Source: DASRHK01 sp035650495
GTDB lineage: Bacteria > Pseudomonadota > Gammaproteobacteria > Nevskiales > Nevskiaceae
Assembly: GCA_035650495.1 (NCBI GenBank)
Contig: DASRHK010000174.1
Span: forward strand, 1-40,446
Reading direction: 5' to 3'
Length of the DNA stretch: 40,446 nt
Numbering within the stretch: the stretch's first letter is position 1; each line of letters opens with the position of its first letter. Below the pieces are notes generated by a model. That model had not been told where the DNA came from and did not search any database. It saw nothing but the letters and a program-made list of their open reading frames with translations. Positions 25,078 through 31,830 of this stretch are shown here, in pieces. A program made the position numbers and the translations under genes.

Positions 25078-25998
25078 ATGGACTCCGGGCTCCTCCAGAG
25101 CATCGACCGGCAGACGCAGCTCGCGGGGCACAATCGCCTCGCGCTGCTGCTGTTCCGGCTTGGCGGCGCCGCCTGCTACGGCGTGAACGTCTTCAAGGTG
25201 CAGGAAGTCATCGCCTGCCCGCGGCTGCATGCGGTTCCCGAATCGCACCCGCTGGTCCGCGGGCTCGCGCTGGTGCGCGGCCGCACCATTCCCGTGATCG
25301 ATCTCGCGACCGCGATCGGCGAATCGGCGATCGCGATCGGCGGTGCGCACGTCATCGTCACCGAGTTCAATCGTTCGGTGCAGGGCTTCCTCGTCGGCTC
25401 GGTCGATCGCATCGCCAACGTCTCGGTCGAGGACGTGAAGCCGCCGCCGGGCGACGGCGAAGGCACGCATCTCACCGCGGTGACGATGGCGGCCGGCCAG
25501 TTCGTGCAGATCATCGACGTCGAGCAGGTGCTCGCGGCGATCACCGGCGGTCCGCGCGAGCTCTCCGGCGATTCGCGTCGCCGCGCGAAGCTGCAGGGCC
25601 GCCCCGCCCGCGTGCTCGTCGCCGACGATTCGCGCGTCGCGCGCAATCAGGTCAGCCGGCTCCTGCAGGAGATCGGCGTCGAGCCGGTCCAGGTCACCGA
25701 CGGCCGGCAGGCGCTGAAGTACCTGCAGTCGATCGCCGACGCGGGCGACAGCGTCGCGAGCCAGATCGGCATGGTCATCTCCGATATCGAGATGCCCGAC
25801 ATGGACGGCTACACGCTCACCGCCGAGATCCGGCGCGATCCGCGGCTGCGCGATCTCTATGTGCTGCTGCACACCTCACTCTCCGGCCGCTTCAACCACG
25901 CGATGGTCGACAAGGTCGGGGCCAATCGCTTCCTGCCGAAGTTCTCGCCGGACGAGCTCGCTGACGCCGTCCTGCAACACCTGGAATCGCCGCCGTAA
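25078..25998 (+). CDS. cheV: CheV chemotaxis coupling protein (CheW-REC)
   Basis: This 306-residue protein has an N-terminal CheW-like domain (about 20-160: LALLLFRLGGAACYGVNVFKVQEVI, PLVRGLALVRGRTIPVIDLATAIG, EFNRSVQGFLVGSVDRIANVSVEDVKPP) and a C-terminal receiver (about 175-300: VLVADDSRVARNQVSRLL, phospho-Asp in VISDIEMPDMDGYTL, Lys in RFLPKFSPDEL). The opening 'LLQSIDRQTQLAGHNRLALLLFRL' is the normal CheV N-terminus, which fixes ATG 25078. CheV couples chemoreceptors to CheA and tunes the response through phosphorylation. It is transcribed divergently from the receptor operon and lies away from the main che cluster at 27853-40446. Confidence 0.96.
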   Translation: MDSGLLQSIDRQTQLAGHNRLALLLFRLGGAACYGVNVFKVQEVIACPRLHAVPESHPLVRGLALVRGRTIPVIDLATAIGESAIAIGGAHVIVTEFNRSVQGFLVGSVDRIANVSVEDVKPPPGDGEGTHLTAVTMAAGQFVQIIDVEQVLAAITGGPRELSGDSRRRAKLQGRPARVLVADDSRVARNQVSRLLQEIGVEPVQVTDGRQALKYLQSIADAGDSVASQIGMVISDIEMPDMDGYTLTAEIRRDPRLRDLYVLLHTSLSGRFNHAMVDKVGANRFLPKFSPDELADAVLQHLESPP

Positions 25999-26042
25999 CG
26001 TAGAGTCAGTTTTCCTATTGCCGCTCCCCCGCGCGTGCCGCA

Positions 26043-26067
26043 GTCTCAAGGCGCGTAGATAAAACCT
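26043..26067 (+). promoter_or_regulatory. bipartite GTCTCA / TAGATAAAA motif, copy B
   Basis: GTCTCA at 26043-26048, seven bases, then TAGATAAAACCT from 26056; the stretch CGTAGATAAAACCT is identical to one at 16594-16607. It is followed by a CTTCGC-GGGG-GCGAAG hairpin (26069-26084) ending just before ATG 26087. An outer CCCCCGCG/CGCGGGGG pair also brackets the motif. See copy A at 16563. Confidence 0.45.
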
Positions 26068-26086
26068 ACTTCGCGGGGGCGAAGCA

Positions 26087-26416
26087 ATGTCAGAGATCCG
26101 GGTTCCCAGCCGTCCGACCAGCCAGTGGCCCGTGGGCATGCGCCTGCGCTTCAAGCTCGACGCCGACATGCGCAGCGGGCATCAGCATCGCCGCGGCGCG
26201 CCGGTCGTCGTCATGTCGGAGCTGAAGCTCGTCGGGCCTTCGACCATCGACGGCACTTACTCCTGGCGCCAGGAAGTGCTCTCGCTCGGCGGTGGCTGCA
26301 CGCCGGGCTGGGCGCGGCCCGATCAGCTCGAGCTGCCCAGCGACGATCAGGATCGCGATCTCGACTACGTCCGCCTGCGCCACGCGACGCCGCGCACGCA
26401 GAGCCGTCCGCGCTAG
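26087..26416 (+). CDS. Hypothetical protein (109 aa)
   Basis: ATG 26087 (MSEIRVPSRPTSQWPVGM...) is preceded only by a GGGGGC/GAAG-containing hairpin, so the ribosome-binding site is weak. The protein is soluble with no signal peptide. It looks like a small beta-rich domain (residues 14-85: WPVGMRLRFKLDADM, APVVVMSELKLVGPSTIDGTYSWRQEVLSLGGGCTPGWARPDQLELP) followed by a short charged tail rich in Asp/Arg. A single Cys lies in GGGCTPGW. I recognise no family. High GC at third positions and the absence of a better frame support coding. It is followed six bases later by another small gene on the same strand. Confidence 0.6.
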   Translation: MSEIRVPSRPTSQWPVGMRLRFKLDADMRSGHQHRRGAPVVVMSELKLVGPSTIDGTYSWRQEVLSLGGGCTPGWARPDQLELPSDDQDRDLDYVRLRHATPRTQSRPR

Positions 26417-26422
26417 GCAGCG

Positions 26423-26647
26423 ATGAGGATCAGCTCGGTCGGAACGGTCTGGTTCCGCGAGCCGCTGACCTGGCGGCGCGTGGAGCTGGTCGCCGTTCCG
26501 CGCGCGACGACGGAAAACCGTCGCGTGTTCGAAGTCGTCCCGCCGTCACCCGTGAACCTGCCCCGCGGCGAGCGTGAGACCTCCGCGTATCAGTCGATCG
26601 CCGACGCGCAGCAATCGCGCGTGCCGCTGATCGACGATTGGTTCTGA
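26423..26647 (+). CDS. Hypothetical protein (74 aa)
   Basis: ATG 26423 lies six bases after the preceding gene's stop, in the same direction, so the two are probably co-transcribed. The product (MRISSVGTVWFREPLTWRRVELVAVPR...) is basic and Arg-rich, soluble, with a predicted strand-rich N-terminus and a C-terminal IDDWF. Codon third positions are GC-rich as in neighbouring genes. There is no clear ribosome-binding site beyond GGCAGCG, and no family is recognised. It could be a false call, but no competing frame explains this stretch. Confidence 0.45.
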   Translation: MRISSVGTVWFREPLTWRRVELVAVPRATTENRRVFEVVPPSPVNLPRGERETSAYQSIADAQQSRVPLIDDWF

Positions 26648-26750
26648 TCTGAACATCTCCTACCCTTCGTTGTATCCTGCCCCCAGCAACTAGACCGACA
26701 CGGAAGTCGGCACGGCCATGAACGCAAGCGTCTAGCTTCGGGGGGAGCGG

Positions 26751-27839
26751 ATGCGCAACAACCATTTCAATTTGATCCGCATGCTGTTGGCGGTGGGCGT
26801 CCTGCTGTGTCATTGCTTCCCGCTCACGCAGGGCGACAACGTCTTCGACGGCGAGCCCTGGTTCGATTTCACGCTGCACAAGCGCATCCTGGGCACCACG
26901 TGCGTGCTGGGATTCTTCATCCTCAGCGGTTATCTGGTCTCGCAAAGCCTCGAGCGCTCTTCGAGCCTGTGGACCTACTTGCGCGCTCGGGCGCTGCGGA
27001 TCTATCCGGCGGCGATCGTCTGCGCCGTGATCACGGCGATCGTTCTTGGAGCGCTTGGGTCCGACCAGGATCCCGTCGACTACTGGCGCTCGCCCGGGCT
27101 GGGCCGCTTCATCATCGACAACGTGACGCTTTCGAAGCGCGTCATCAGCCGATCGATCCCGGGCGCGTTCGTCGACAATCCGATCCCTCACGTCGTGAAC
27201 GGTTCGACCTGGACGCTGCCGTGGGAGCTGCTCTGCTATGTCCTGTTCATCCCGTTTGGACTGGCTCTATATCGCTCGCAGCAAGTGTCCTTGCGAAAGG
27301 CCTTCCTCCTGCTGCTCGTGGGCCTCGCGCTTGCGGCCTCGGTGGAATACGCGCTCGGGATCATTCCAGGTCGTTTGGGGCGCCCGGTCACCTTCTTCGG
27401 CTTCTTCGCGATCGGAGTCCTGGGCCGCATCGCGCTGCCTCGCCTTCAGCTCGGGTCGCGCGCGACCCTGCTTGGGTTCTGTGCGCTGCTCTTGATCGCC
27501 AGGACCGAGAGCTTGGTGCCCTCACTCGCGATTGCAGCGCCGTTCCTTCTGGGCTTCGTCCTTCTGAGCGCGGCGACGCAGTTGCCCGCACGATGGCTGG
27601 CCTACAACCGGATCGGCGATTTCTCGTACGGCCTTTATCTTTACGCCTGGCCCGTGCAGCAGAGCATCGTCCATGCGATGCCCGGAATCCGGCCGTGGAC
27701 GCTGTTCGCGACGGCGCTGCCGACGACGCTCTTGTTTGCCCTCGCCTCGTGGCGTTTCATCGAGCAACCGGCCTTGCGCCTGAAGACGAGAGAAGTCCCC
27801 GAAGCGGCTGGTTGGGAGCCGTCGGAAGCGAGCCGCTGA
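26751..27839 (+). CDS. Acyltransferase 3 family membrane protein (OafA/YrhL-like)
   Basis: This 362-residue integral membrane protein has about ten membrane segments. The acyltransferase-3 hallmarks are visible: an N-terminal FNLIRMLLAVGVLLCHCFPL with the catalytic-type His, FFILSGYLVSQSL, the RALRIYPA segment with its Arg, and STWTLPWELLCYVLF; the late YNRIGDFSYGLYLYAWPVQQ and the SWRFIEQPALRLK ending are equally typical. Such proteins O-acetylate surface polysaccharides, lipopolysaccharide or small molecules. ATG 26751 is preceded by GGGGGGAG. The upstream gap holds a nested inverted repeat (CTAGAC/GTCTAG around CCGAC/GTCGG, 26690-26735). Codon use is slightly less GC-biased (TTG, TGT, AAT) than its neighbours, a mild hint of different ancestry. 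It ends 13 bp from the convergent MCP gene, and no polysaccharide gene is nearby. Confidence 0.92.
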   Translation: MRNNHFNLIRMLLAVGVLLCHCFPLTQGDNVFDGEPWFDFTLHKRILGTTCVLGFFILSGYLVSQSLERSSSLWTYLRARALRIYPAAIVCAVITAIVLGALGSDQDPVDYWRSPGLGRFIIDNVTLSKRVISRSIPGAFVDNPIPHVVNGSTWTLPWELLCYVLFIPFGLALYRSQQVSLRKAFLLLLVGLALAASVEYALGIIPGRLGRPVTFFGFFAIGVLGRIALPRLQLGSRATLLGFCALLLIARTESLVPSLAIAAPFLLGFVLLSAATQLPARWLAYNRIGDFSYGLYLYAWPVQQSIVHAMPGIRPWTLFATALPTTLLFALASWRFIEQPALRLKTREVPEAAGWEPSEASR

Positions 27840-27852
27840 ACCGCGAGCGCAG

Positions 27853-29049
27853 CTAGAACAGCTCCACCTCGCCCGCCGCCACCGACGTCTGCGACACCGG
27901 CTTGTGCGGCTGCACGGCCATCGTGTCGACGACTTCCTTCACGCGCTCGGTTGCCTTGTGCTGCACCTGCGGCGGTGCGGCCTGCACTTCCGGCTCGGTG
28001 ACGAAGAGCTCGGAGAGGCCGCGCGCTTCGCTGTCCATCTTCTCGAGCCGGCGCAGATGCACTTCGGCGGCGCCGAGCGCTTGTGTCGCGATGTCCTCGA
28101 ACTGCAGCGAGCGCACCGCGTCGCCGACGGCCGACGCGATCTTCTCGGTCGACGCCGACACTTCGCGGATCGCGTTGCCGAGCGCGCGCTCGATGCCTTC
28201 GACGCTGCCAGTGAGCTTGCGCACTTCGCCGCGCGCTTCGTCGCTGGCGTCGTGATCGCGCGTGGCCATCTCGCCGACGTTGTGACGCACGGTCGCGATG
28301 GCGTCCTTCGCGCTGACCGCGAGCTTGCGGATCTGGTCGTTGAACGCGGTCGAGCGCTGCGACAGATTGCGCACTTCCTCGGCGACGACCGCGAAGCCGC
28401 GGCCGGCATCGCCGGCGCGCGCCGCTTCGATCGCGGCGTTGAGCGCGAGCAGATTGGTTTGATCGGCGATCGACTTCACGTCCTCCAGCAGCGCGAAAAT
28501 CGCGTCGAGGTGCTGGACCATGTCGTCGATGTGCTTGACGTTGCCCGCGCTCTGCTCCGACGCCGCCGCGAGCGCGCCGACGAGCCGCTCGGTGAGCGAC
28601 GTCGCCGCGTGCGCGAACGTTCGCACGTTGAGATCGGAGTGCGCCTGATCGGCACGTTCGACCATGCCACGCACCAGCGTCTCCTGGTCGCGCGAGCGCT
28701 TGCTCATCTCCTCGAAGCTGCGCGCGAGCTGTTTCACCGCGTCATGGACGAGTCCGCGCGTGCGCTGGATCTCCTTGTGCACGGCGCCGAGCTCGACGGT
28801 GATCGCCTGGCGCATCTGCTGCATCAGGCTCTGCTGGCGCTTGACGGTCGCGCGCAGATCGGACGTGTTGCGATGCTCGGCGCTGGCCTGACGCTCCACC
28901 AGCGCGACGAAAATCGCCCACGCCGCGGCGCTCACGCCGAGCGCGGCCCACATCCACGCGGACGCGGCGCCGGTCGCGAGCGCGATCGCGGGAAGCAAGG
29001 TGCAAGCCGCCGGCAGGATCAGCAGGCGCAACAAAGTGGTTCGTTCCAT
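27853..29049 (-). CDS. Short methyl-accepting chemotaxis protein without sensor domain
   Basis: This 398-residue receptor has two closely spaced membrane helices at about 5-27 and 31-50 with almost no periplasmic loop, then a coiled-coil linker and an MCP signalling domain whose tip is intact (VKSIADQTNLLALNAAIEAARAGDAGRGFAVVAEEVRNLSQRS). It has no PAS, Cache or HAMP domain, so it may sense the membrane or cytoplasm or serve as an accessory receptor. The C-terminus is GEVELF, matching the GDVELF end of CheD encoded in the same operon. ATG 29049 has an excellent AAGGAG six bases upstream, overlapping the cheB stop region. It is the last gene of the chemosensory operon. Confidence 0.92.
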   Translation of the reverse strand: MERTTLLRLLILPAACTLLPAIALATGAASAWMWAALGVSAAAWAIFVALVERQASAEHRNTSDLRATVKRQQSLMQQMRQAITVELGAVHKEIQRTRGLVHDAVKQLARSFEEMSKRSRDQETLVRGMVERADQAHSDLNVRTFAHAATSLTERLVGALAAASEQSAGNVKHIDDMVQHLDAIFALLEDVKSIADQTNLLALNAAIEAARAGDAGRGFAVVAEEVRNLSQRSTAFNDQIRKLAVSAKDAIATVRHNVGEMATRDHDASDEARGEVRKLTGSVEGIERALGNAIREVSASTEKIASAVGDAVRSLQFEDIATQALGAAEVHLRRLEKMDSEARGLSELFVTEPEVQAAPPQVQHKATERVKEVVDTMAVQPHKPVSQTSVAAGEVELF

Positions 29050-29058
29050 TTCGACTCC

Positions 29059-30135
29059 TTATCGGCCGGCAACGGCTGCGCTTGAGCGCGTTGGCGCGCC
29101 CTCGCCTGCCGCGAGGGTCAGCGCGAGATCTGCAATGTCAGGCAGGGCTTTGACGTGATCCGCTGCGCCGAGCTTGAACGCCGCGCCCGGCATGCCCCAC
29201 ACCACCGACGTCGCTTCGTCCTGCACGATCGTCGGCGCGCCGGCGTTCTTCATCTCGAGCAGCCCGCGTGCGCCGTCGTCGCCCATGCCGGTGAGCACGA
29301 CGCCCACCGCGTTGCGTCCCACGTTGCGCGCCACCGACACGAACAGGACATCCACGCTCGGCTTGTGTCGATTCACCGGCTCGGCGTCGGTGAGCTTGCA
29401 GCGCCAGCGGATGCCATCGCGCGCGACCTCGAGATGGCGTCCGCCCGGCGCGATGTAGACGTGGCCTGGAACAATCTTCTGCCCGTCCTCGGCTTCGCAC
29501 ACCGACATCGCCGAGTTCTCGTTCATGCGGCGCGCGAACGGCCCGGAGAACGCTGGCGGGATGTGCTGCGTGATCACGATCGCCGGCGAATCCGCCGGCA
29601 TGCGGATCAGCACTTCCTTGATCGCCTCGGTGCCGCCCGTCGAAGCACCGATCGCGATCAGGCGGTCGGTGGTGCGCAGCATGTGCGCCGGCTTCGCCAG
29701 TGCGGCTGCGGGCCTCGCCTGCGATGAGCCGCGCACGCGCGCCTTGGCTGCGGCTTTCACTTTCTGCTTGAGCTCGTCGGCGTACGCGAGCACGCCGCTC
29801 TGCACGTCGAGGCTCGGCTTGGTGACGAAGTCGACGGCGCCGAGCTCGAGCGCGTGCAGCGTTGCTTCGGCACCCGCGGCAGTGAGCGACGACACCATCA
29901 CCACCGGCATCGGATGCAGCCGCATCAGGTTCTCGAGGAACGTGAGCCCGTCCATGCGCGGCATCTCGACGTCGAGCGTGACGACGTCGGGACGCAGCTG
30001 CTTGATCTTGTCGCGCGCGATGAACGGATCGGGCGCGCTGCCGACGACCTGGATCTGCGGATCGGCCGAGAGGCATTCGGTCAGCAGCTGCCGCATCAGC
30101 GCGGAATCGTCGACGACGAGGACACGGATCGGCAT
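29059..30135 (-). CDS. cheB: CheB protein-glutamate methylesterase/deamidase
   Basis: This 358-residue protein has an N-terminal receiver (VLVVDDSALMRQLL; phospho-Asp in VVTLDVEMPRMDGLTF; Lys in FVTKPSLD), a linker, and a C-terminal methylesterase with the catalytic Ser in AIGASTGGTEAI, His in ITQHIPPAFSGPFA and Asp in LTGMGDDGARGL. It removes methyl groups from chemoreceptors when phosphorylated by CheA and deamidates receptor glutamines. It follows cheD by nine bases and precedes the short MCP by nine. Its target for docking is probably the QWSEF C-terminus of the PAS-MCP in the same operon. Confidence 0.97.
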   Translation of the reverse strand: MPIRVLVVDDSALMRQLLTECLSADPQIQVVGSAPDPFIARDKIKQLRPDVVTLDVEMPRMDGLTFLENLMRLHPMPVVMVSSLTAAGAEATLHALELGAVDFVTKPSLDVQSGVLAYADELKQKVKAAAKARVRGSSQARPAAALAKPAHMLRTTDRLIAIGASTGGTEAIKEVLIRMPADSPAIVITQHIPPAFSGPFARRMNENSAMSVCEAEDGQKIVPGHVYIAPGGRHLEVARDGIRWRCKLTDAEPVNRHKPSVDVLFVSVARNVGRNAVGVVLTGMGDDGARGLLEMKNAGAPTIVQDEATSVVWGMPGAAFKLGAADHVKALPDIADLALTLAAGEGAPTRSSAAVAGR

Positions 30136-30144
30136 GGCAGTCCT

Positions 30145-30795
30145 TTAGAAGAGCTCCACGTCGCCCTGCGCCGCGATCGATTCGGTGCGCAGGCGCTGGC
30201 CGTAGGCGCGCTCAAAAGCGAGATCGGTCGCGACGGTCTTCACCGCCGGCGTCGCCATCAGCACGCGTCCGCTGCGGGGAAAGAAATGCAGCTTGCGCGC
30301 ATGGTGGTGACCGAGGTCCTGCGCGACGATCGGGATGCGCTCGGCGGCAAGGTACTGCAGCACGAAGTCGGCGTTCTGCGCGCCGACGTGATTGGCGGTG
30401 ATGCTGTGCAGGACGTTGCCGCCGCCGAACACCTTGGCTTCGAGCCGCTCGCGCGCCGCGCCGTGCTTGAGCAGCTCGTTGATCAGGAGCTCCATCGCGT
30501 AGCTCCCGTAGCGCGCCGAGCGCGTCGCGGGTCCGAGCATTTCGGATTCGGGGAGCATGAAGTGGTTCATCCCGCCCAGATGCCGCTCGGGATCGCGGAT
30601 GCACGCCGACACGCAGGAGCCGAGCACGGTGACCAGCACGACGTCGTCGTGGGTGACGAAGTACTCGCCCGGATTGATCTTGATCGCCTGCAGGCGATGA
30701 CGTGCTTCGTAGTACGTGAAGCGCGCGCGATGGTCCGTCGGCTGCTCCCAGGCCGAGTGATGAGGATGCGCCTTGTGGACATGATGCTGCTTCAT
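30145..30795 (-). CDS. cheD: CheD chemoreceptor glutamine deamidase
   Basis: This 216-residue protein carries the CheD Cys-His pair: LGSCVSACIRD and GGMNHFMLPE, then the conserved YGSYAMELLINELLKHGA and VFGGGNVL segments. The N-terminus is His-rich (QHHVHKAHPHHSAW) and longer than in the Thermotoga protein. The C-terminus, QGDVELF, is shared in form with the short MCP (GEVELF). CheD deamidates receptor Gln residues and in some bacteria stimulates CheC. No cheC is seen here. ATG 30795 overlaps the cheR stop (ATGA). Confidence 0.96.
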   Translation of the reverse strand: MKQHHVHKAHPHHSAWEQPTDHRARFTYYEARHRLQAIKINPGEYFVTHDDVVLVTVLGSCVSACIRDPERHLGGMNHFMLPESEMLGPATRSARYGSYAMELLINELLKHGAARERLEAKVFGGGNVLHSITANHVGAQNADFVLQYLAAERIPIVAQDLGHHHARKLHFFPRSGRVLMATPAVKTVATDLAFERAYGQRLRTESIAAQGDVELF

Positions 30796-31655
30796 GCGGC
30801 GAGCGCGCCGCGCTCACCTGGCGCGGCCTCGACCTTGCGGCGCGCGCGGACGTAGACGGTGTGACCGATCGAGGTGATCAGATCAGTCGCGTGGAAGAAG
30901 CTCTCGGAGTGACCGGCGAAGAAGAGACCGTCCTGCGTGAGCAGCGGCAGCATCTTCTGCAGGATCTGGTACTGCGTCGGCTTGTCGAAATAGATCATCA
31001 CGTTCCGGCAGAAGATCGCGTCGAACGGTCCGCGCAGGCCCCAGTGGCGATCGAGCAGGTTCAGCTGGCGGAAGGTGATCAGCGAGCGCAACTCGTCGAT
31101 GACCTTGCAATAGCCTTCCTGCGCGCCCCGGCCGCGCCGGAAGAATTTCCGCTTGCGCTCGTCGCTCATCTTCTCGAGGCGCTCGATCGGATAGACGCCG
31201 CGCGCACCGACGTCGAGCACGTTGGTGTCGATGTCGGTGGCAAGGATCGCGGCGTTTGGACGCAGGCTGCCGAAGTGCTCGCACAGGGTCATCGCCATCG
31301 AGTACGGCTCCTCGCCGGTCGACGATGCGGCGCACCAGAGCAGGACGCGCCGATCGCCGCATTGCTGGAGATGCTCCTTCAGCACCTTGAAGTGATGCGC
31401 CTCTCGGAAGAACGACGTGAGATTGGTGGTCAGCGCGTTGGTGAACGCTGTCCACTCCTCCTCGCCGGCGTTGGCGAGCAGATCGAGATAGTCCGCGAAC
31501 GATTGCAGGCCGTGATGGCGCAGGCGCCGGGCAAGGCGACCGTAGACCATGTCCTCCTTGCCCGGAGCGAGCGCGATGCCCGCGCGCTGGCGGATCAGCG
31601 CGCAGACACGCTCGAAGTCGCGCCGTGTGTACGCGAACTCGCGGCCTTCACGCAT
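30792..31655 (-). CDS. cheR: CheR chemoreceptor methyltransferase
   Basis: This 287-residue methyltransferase has an N-terminal helical domain (TRRDFERVCALIRQRAGIAL...RLRHHGLQSFADYL, with LTTNLTSFFREAHHFKVL) and a SAM-binding domain: LLWCAASSTGEEPYSMAM, ILATDIDTNVLDVGARGVYP, then FDAIFCRNVMIYFDKPTQ and GLFFAGHSESF. It methylates Glu residues on chemoreceptor helices. The start ATG 31655 lies three bases after the stop of the 53-residue membrane protein, and the stop overlaps cheD. With cheB and cheD it forms a full adaptation module. Confidence 0.97.
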   Translation of the reverse strand: MREGREFAYTRRDFERVCALIRQRAGIALAPGKEDMVYGRLARRLRHHGLQSFADYLDLLANAGEEEWTAFTNALTTNLTSFFREAHHFKVLKEHLQQCGDRRVLLWCAASSTGEEPYSMAMTLCEHFGSLRPNAAILATDIDTNVLDVGARGVYPIERLEKMSDERKRKFFRRGRGAQEGYCKVIDELRSLITFRQLNLLDRHWGLRGPFDAIFCRNVMIYFDKPTQYQILQKMLPLLTQDGLFFAGHSESFFHATDLITSIGHTVYVRARRKVEAAPGERGALAA

Positions 31656-31658
31656 GCA

Positions 31659-31820
31659 TCACCGGTGGCTTGCTTGCAACAGCGCGACACCGGCTGCGAA
31701 GCCGAGCGCGGCGGCCGACACGCCGACCGTGCCCGGCAGCAGCGCCGGCACGATCGGCATCAGCATCGACCACAGCGCGCAGCACAGGACCGCCGCCGAC
31801 GACTCTGTCTTGGCTTGCAT
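31659..31820 (-). CDS. Small membrane protein (53 aa) in che operon
   Basis: This is a short frame between the PAS-MCP and cheR, with a good ribosome-binding site (AGGAG seven bases before ATG 31820). The product, MQAKTESSAAVLCCALWSML..., is predicted as a tight pair of membrane helices (about 8-28 and 31-49) with a short LPGT turn and a QASHR tail. It resembles in layout the N-terminal two-helix anchor of the short MCP in the same operon, including a shared GVSAAA stretch, so it may be a derived anchor or a helper for receptor placement. The ten-base gap to the upstream gene and three-base gap to cheR suit translation within the operon. Function is unknown. Confidence 0.65.
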   Translation of the reverse strand: MQAKTESSAAVLCCALWSMLMPIVPALLPGTVGVSAAALGFAAGVALLQASHR

Positions 31821-31830
31821 CGGCGCTCTC

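Noticed and set aside
26690..26735. Nested inverted repeat (CTAGAC/GTCTAG, CCGAC/GTCGG) before the acyltransferase gene as a defined operator or terminator
   Set aside because: The arms are only 5-6 bp, the loops are uneven and there is no T-run, so it is mentioned only in the gene entry.
29059..29085. Perfect GCCGATAA box upstream of the short MCP, with TCAAG 11 bases before it
   Set aside because: It coincides with the last codons and stop of cheB. A transcript from it would start inside or past the AAGGAG ribosome-binding site, so chance similarity is more likely.
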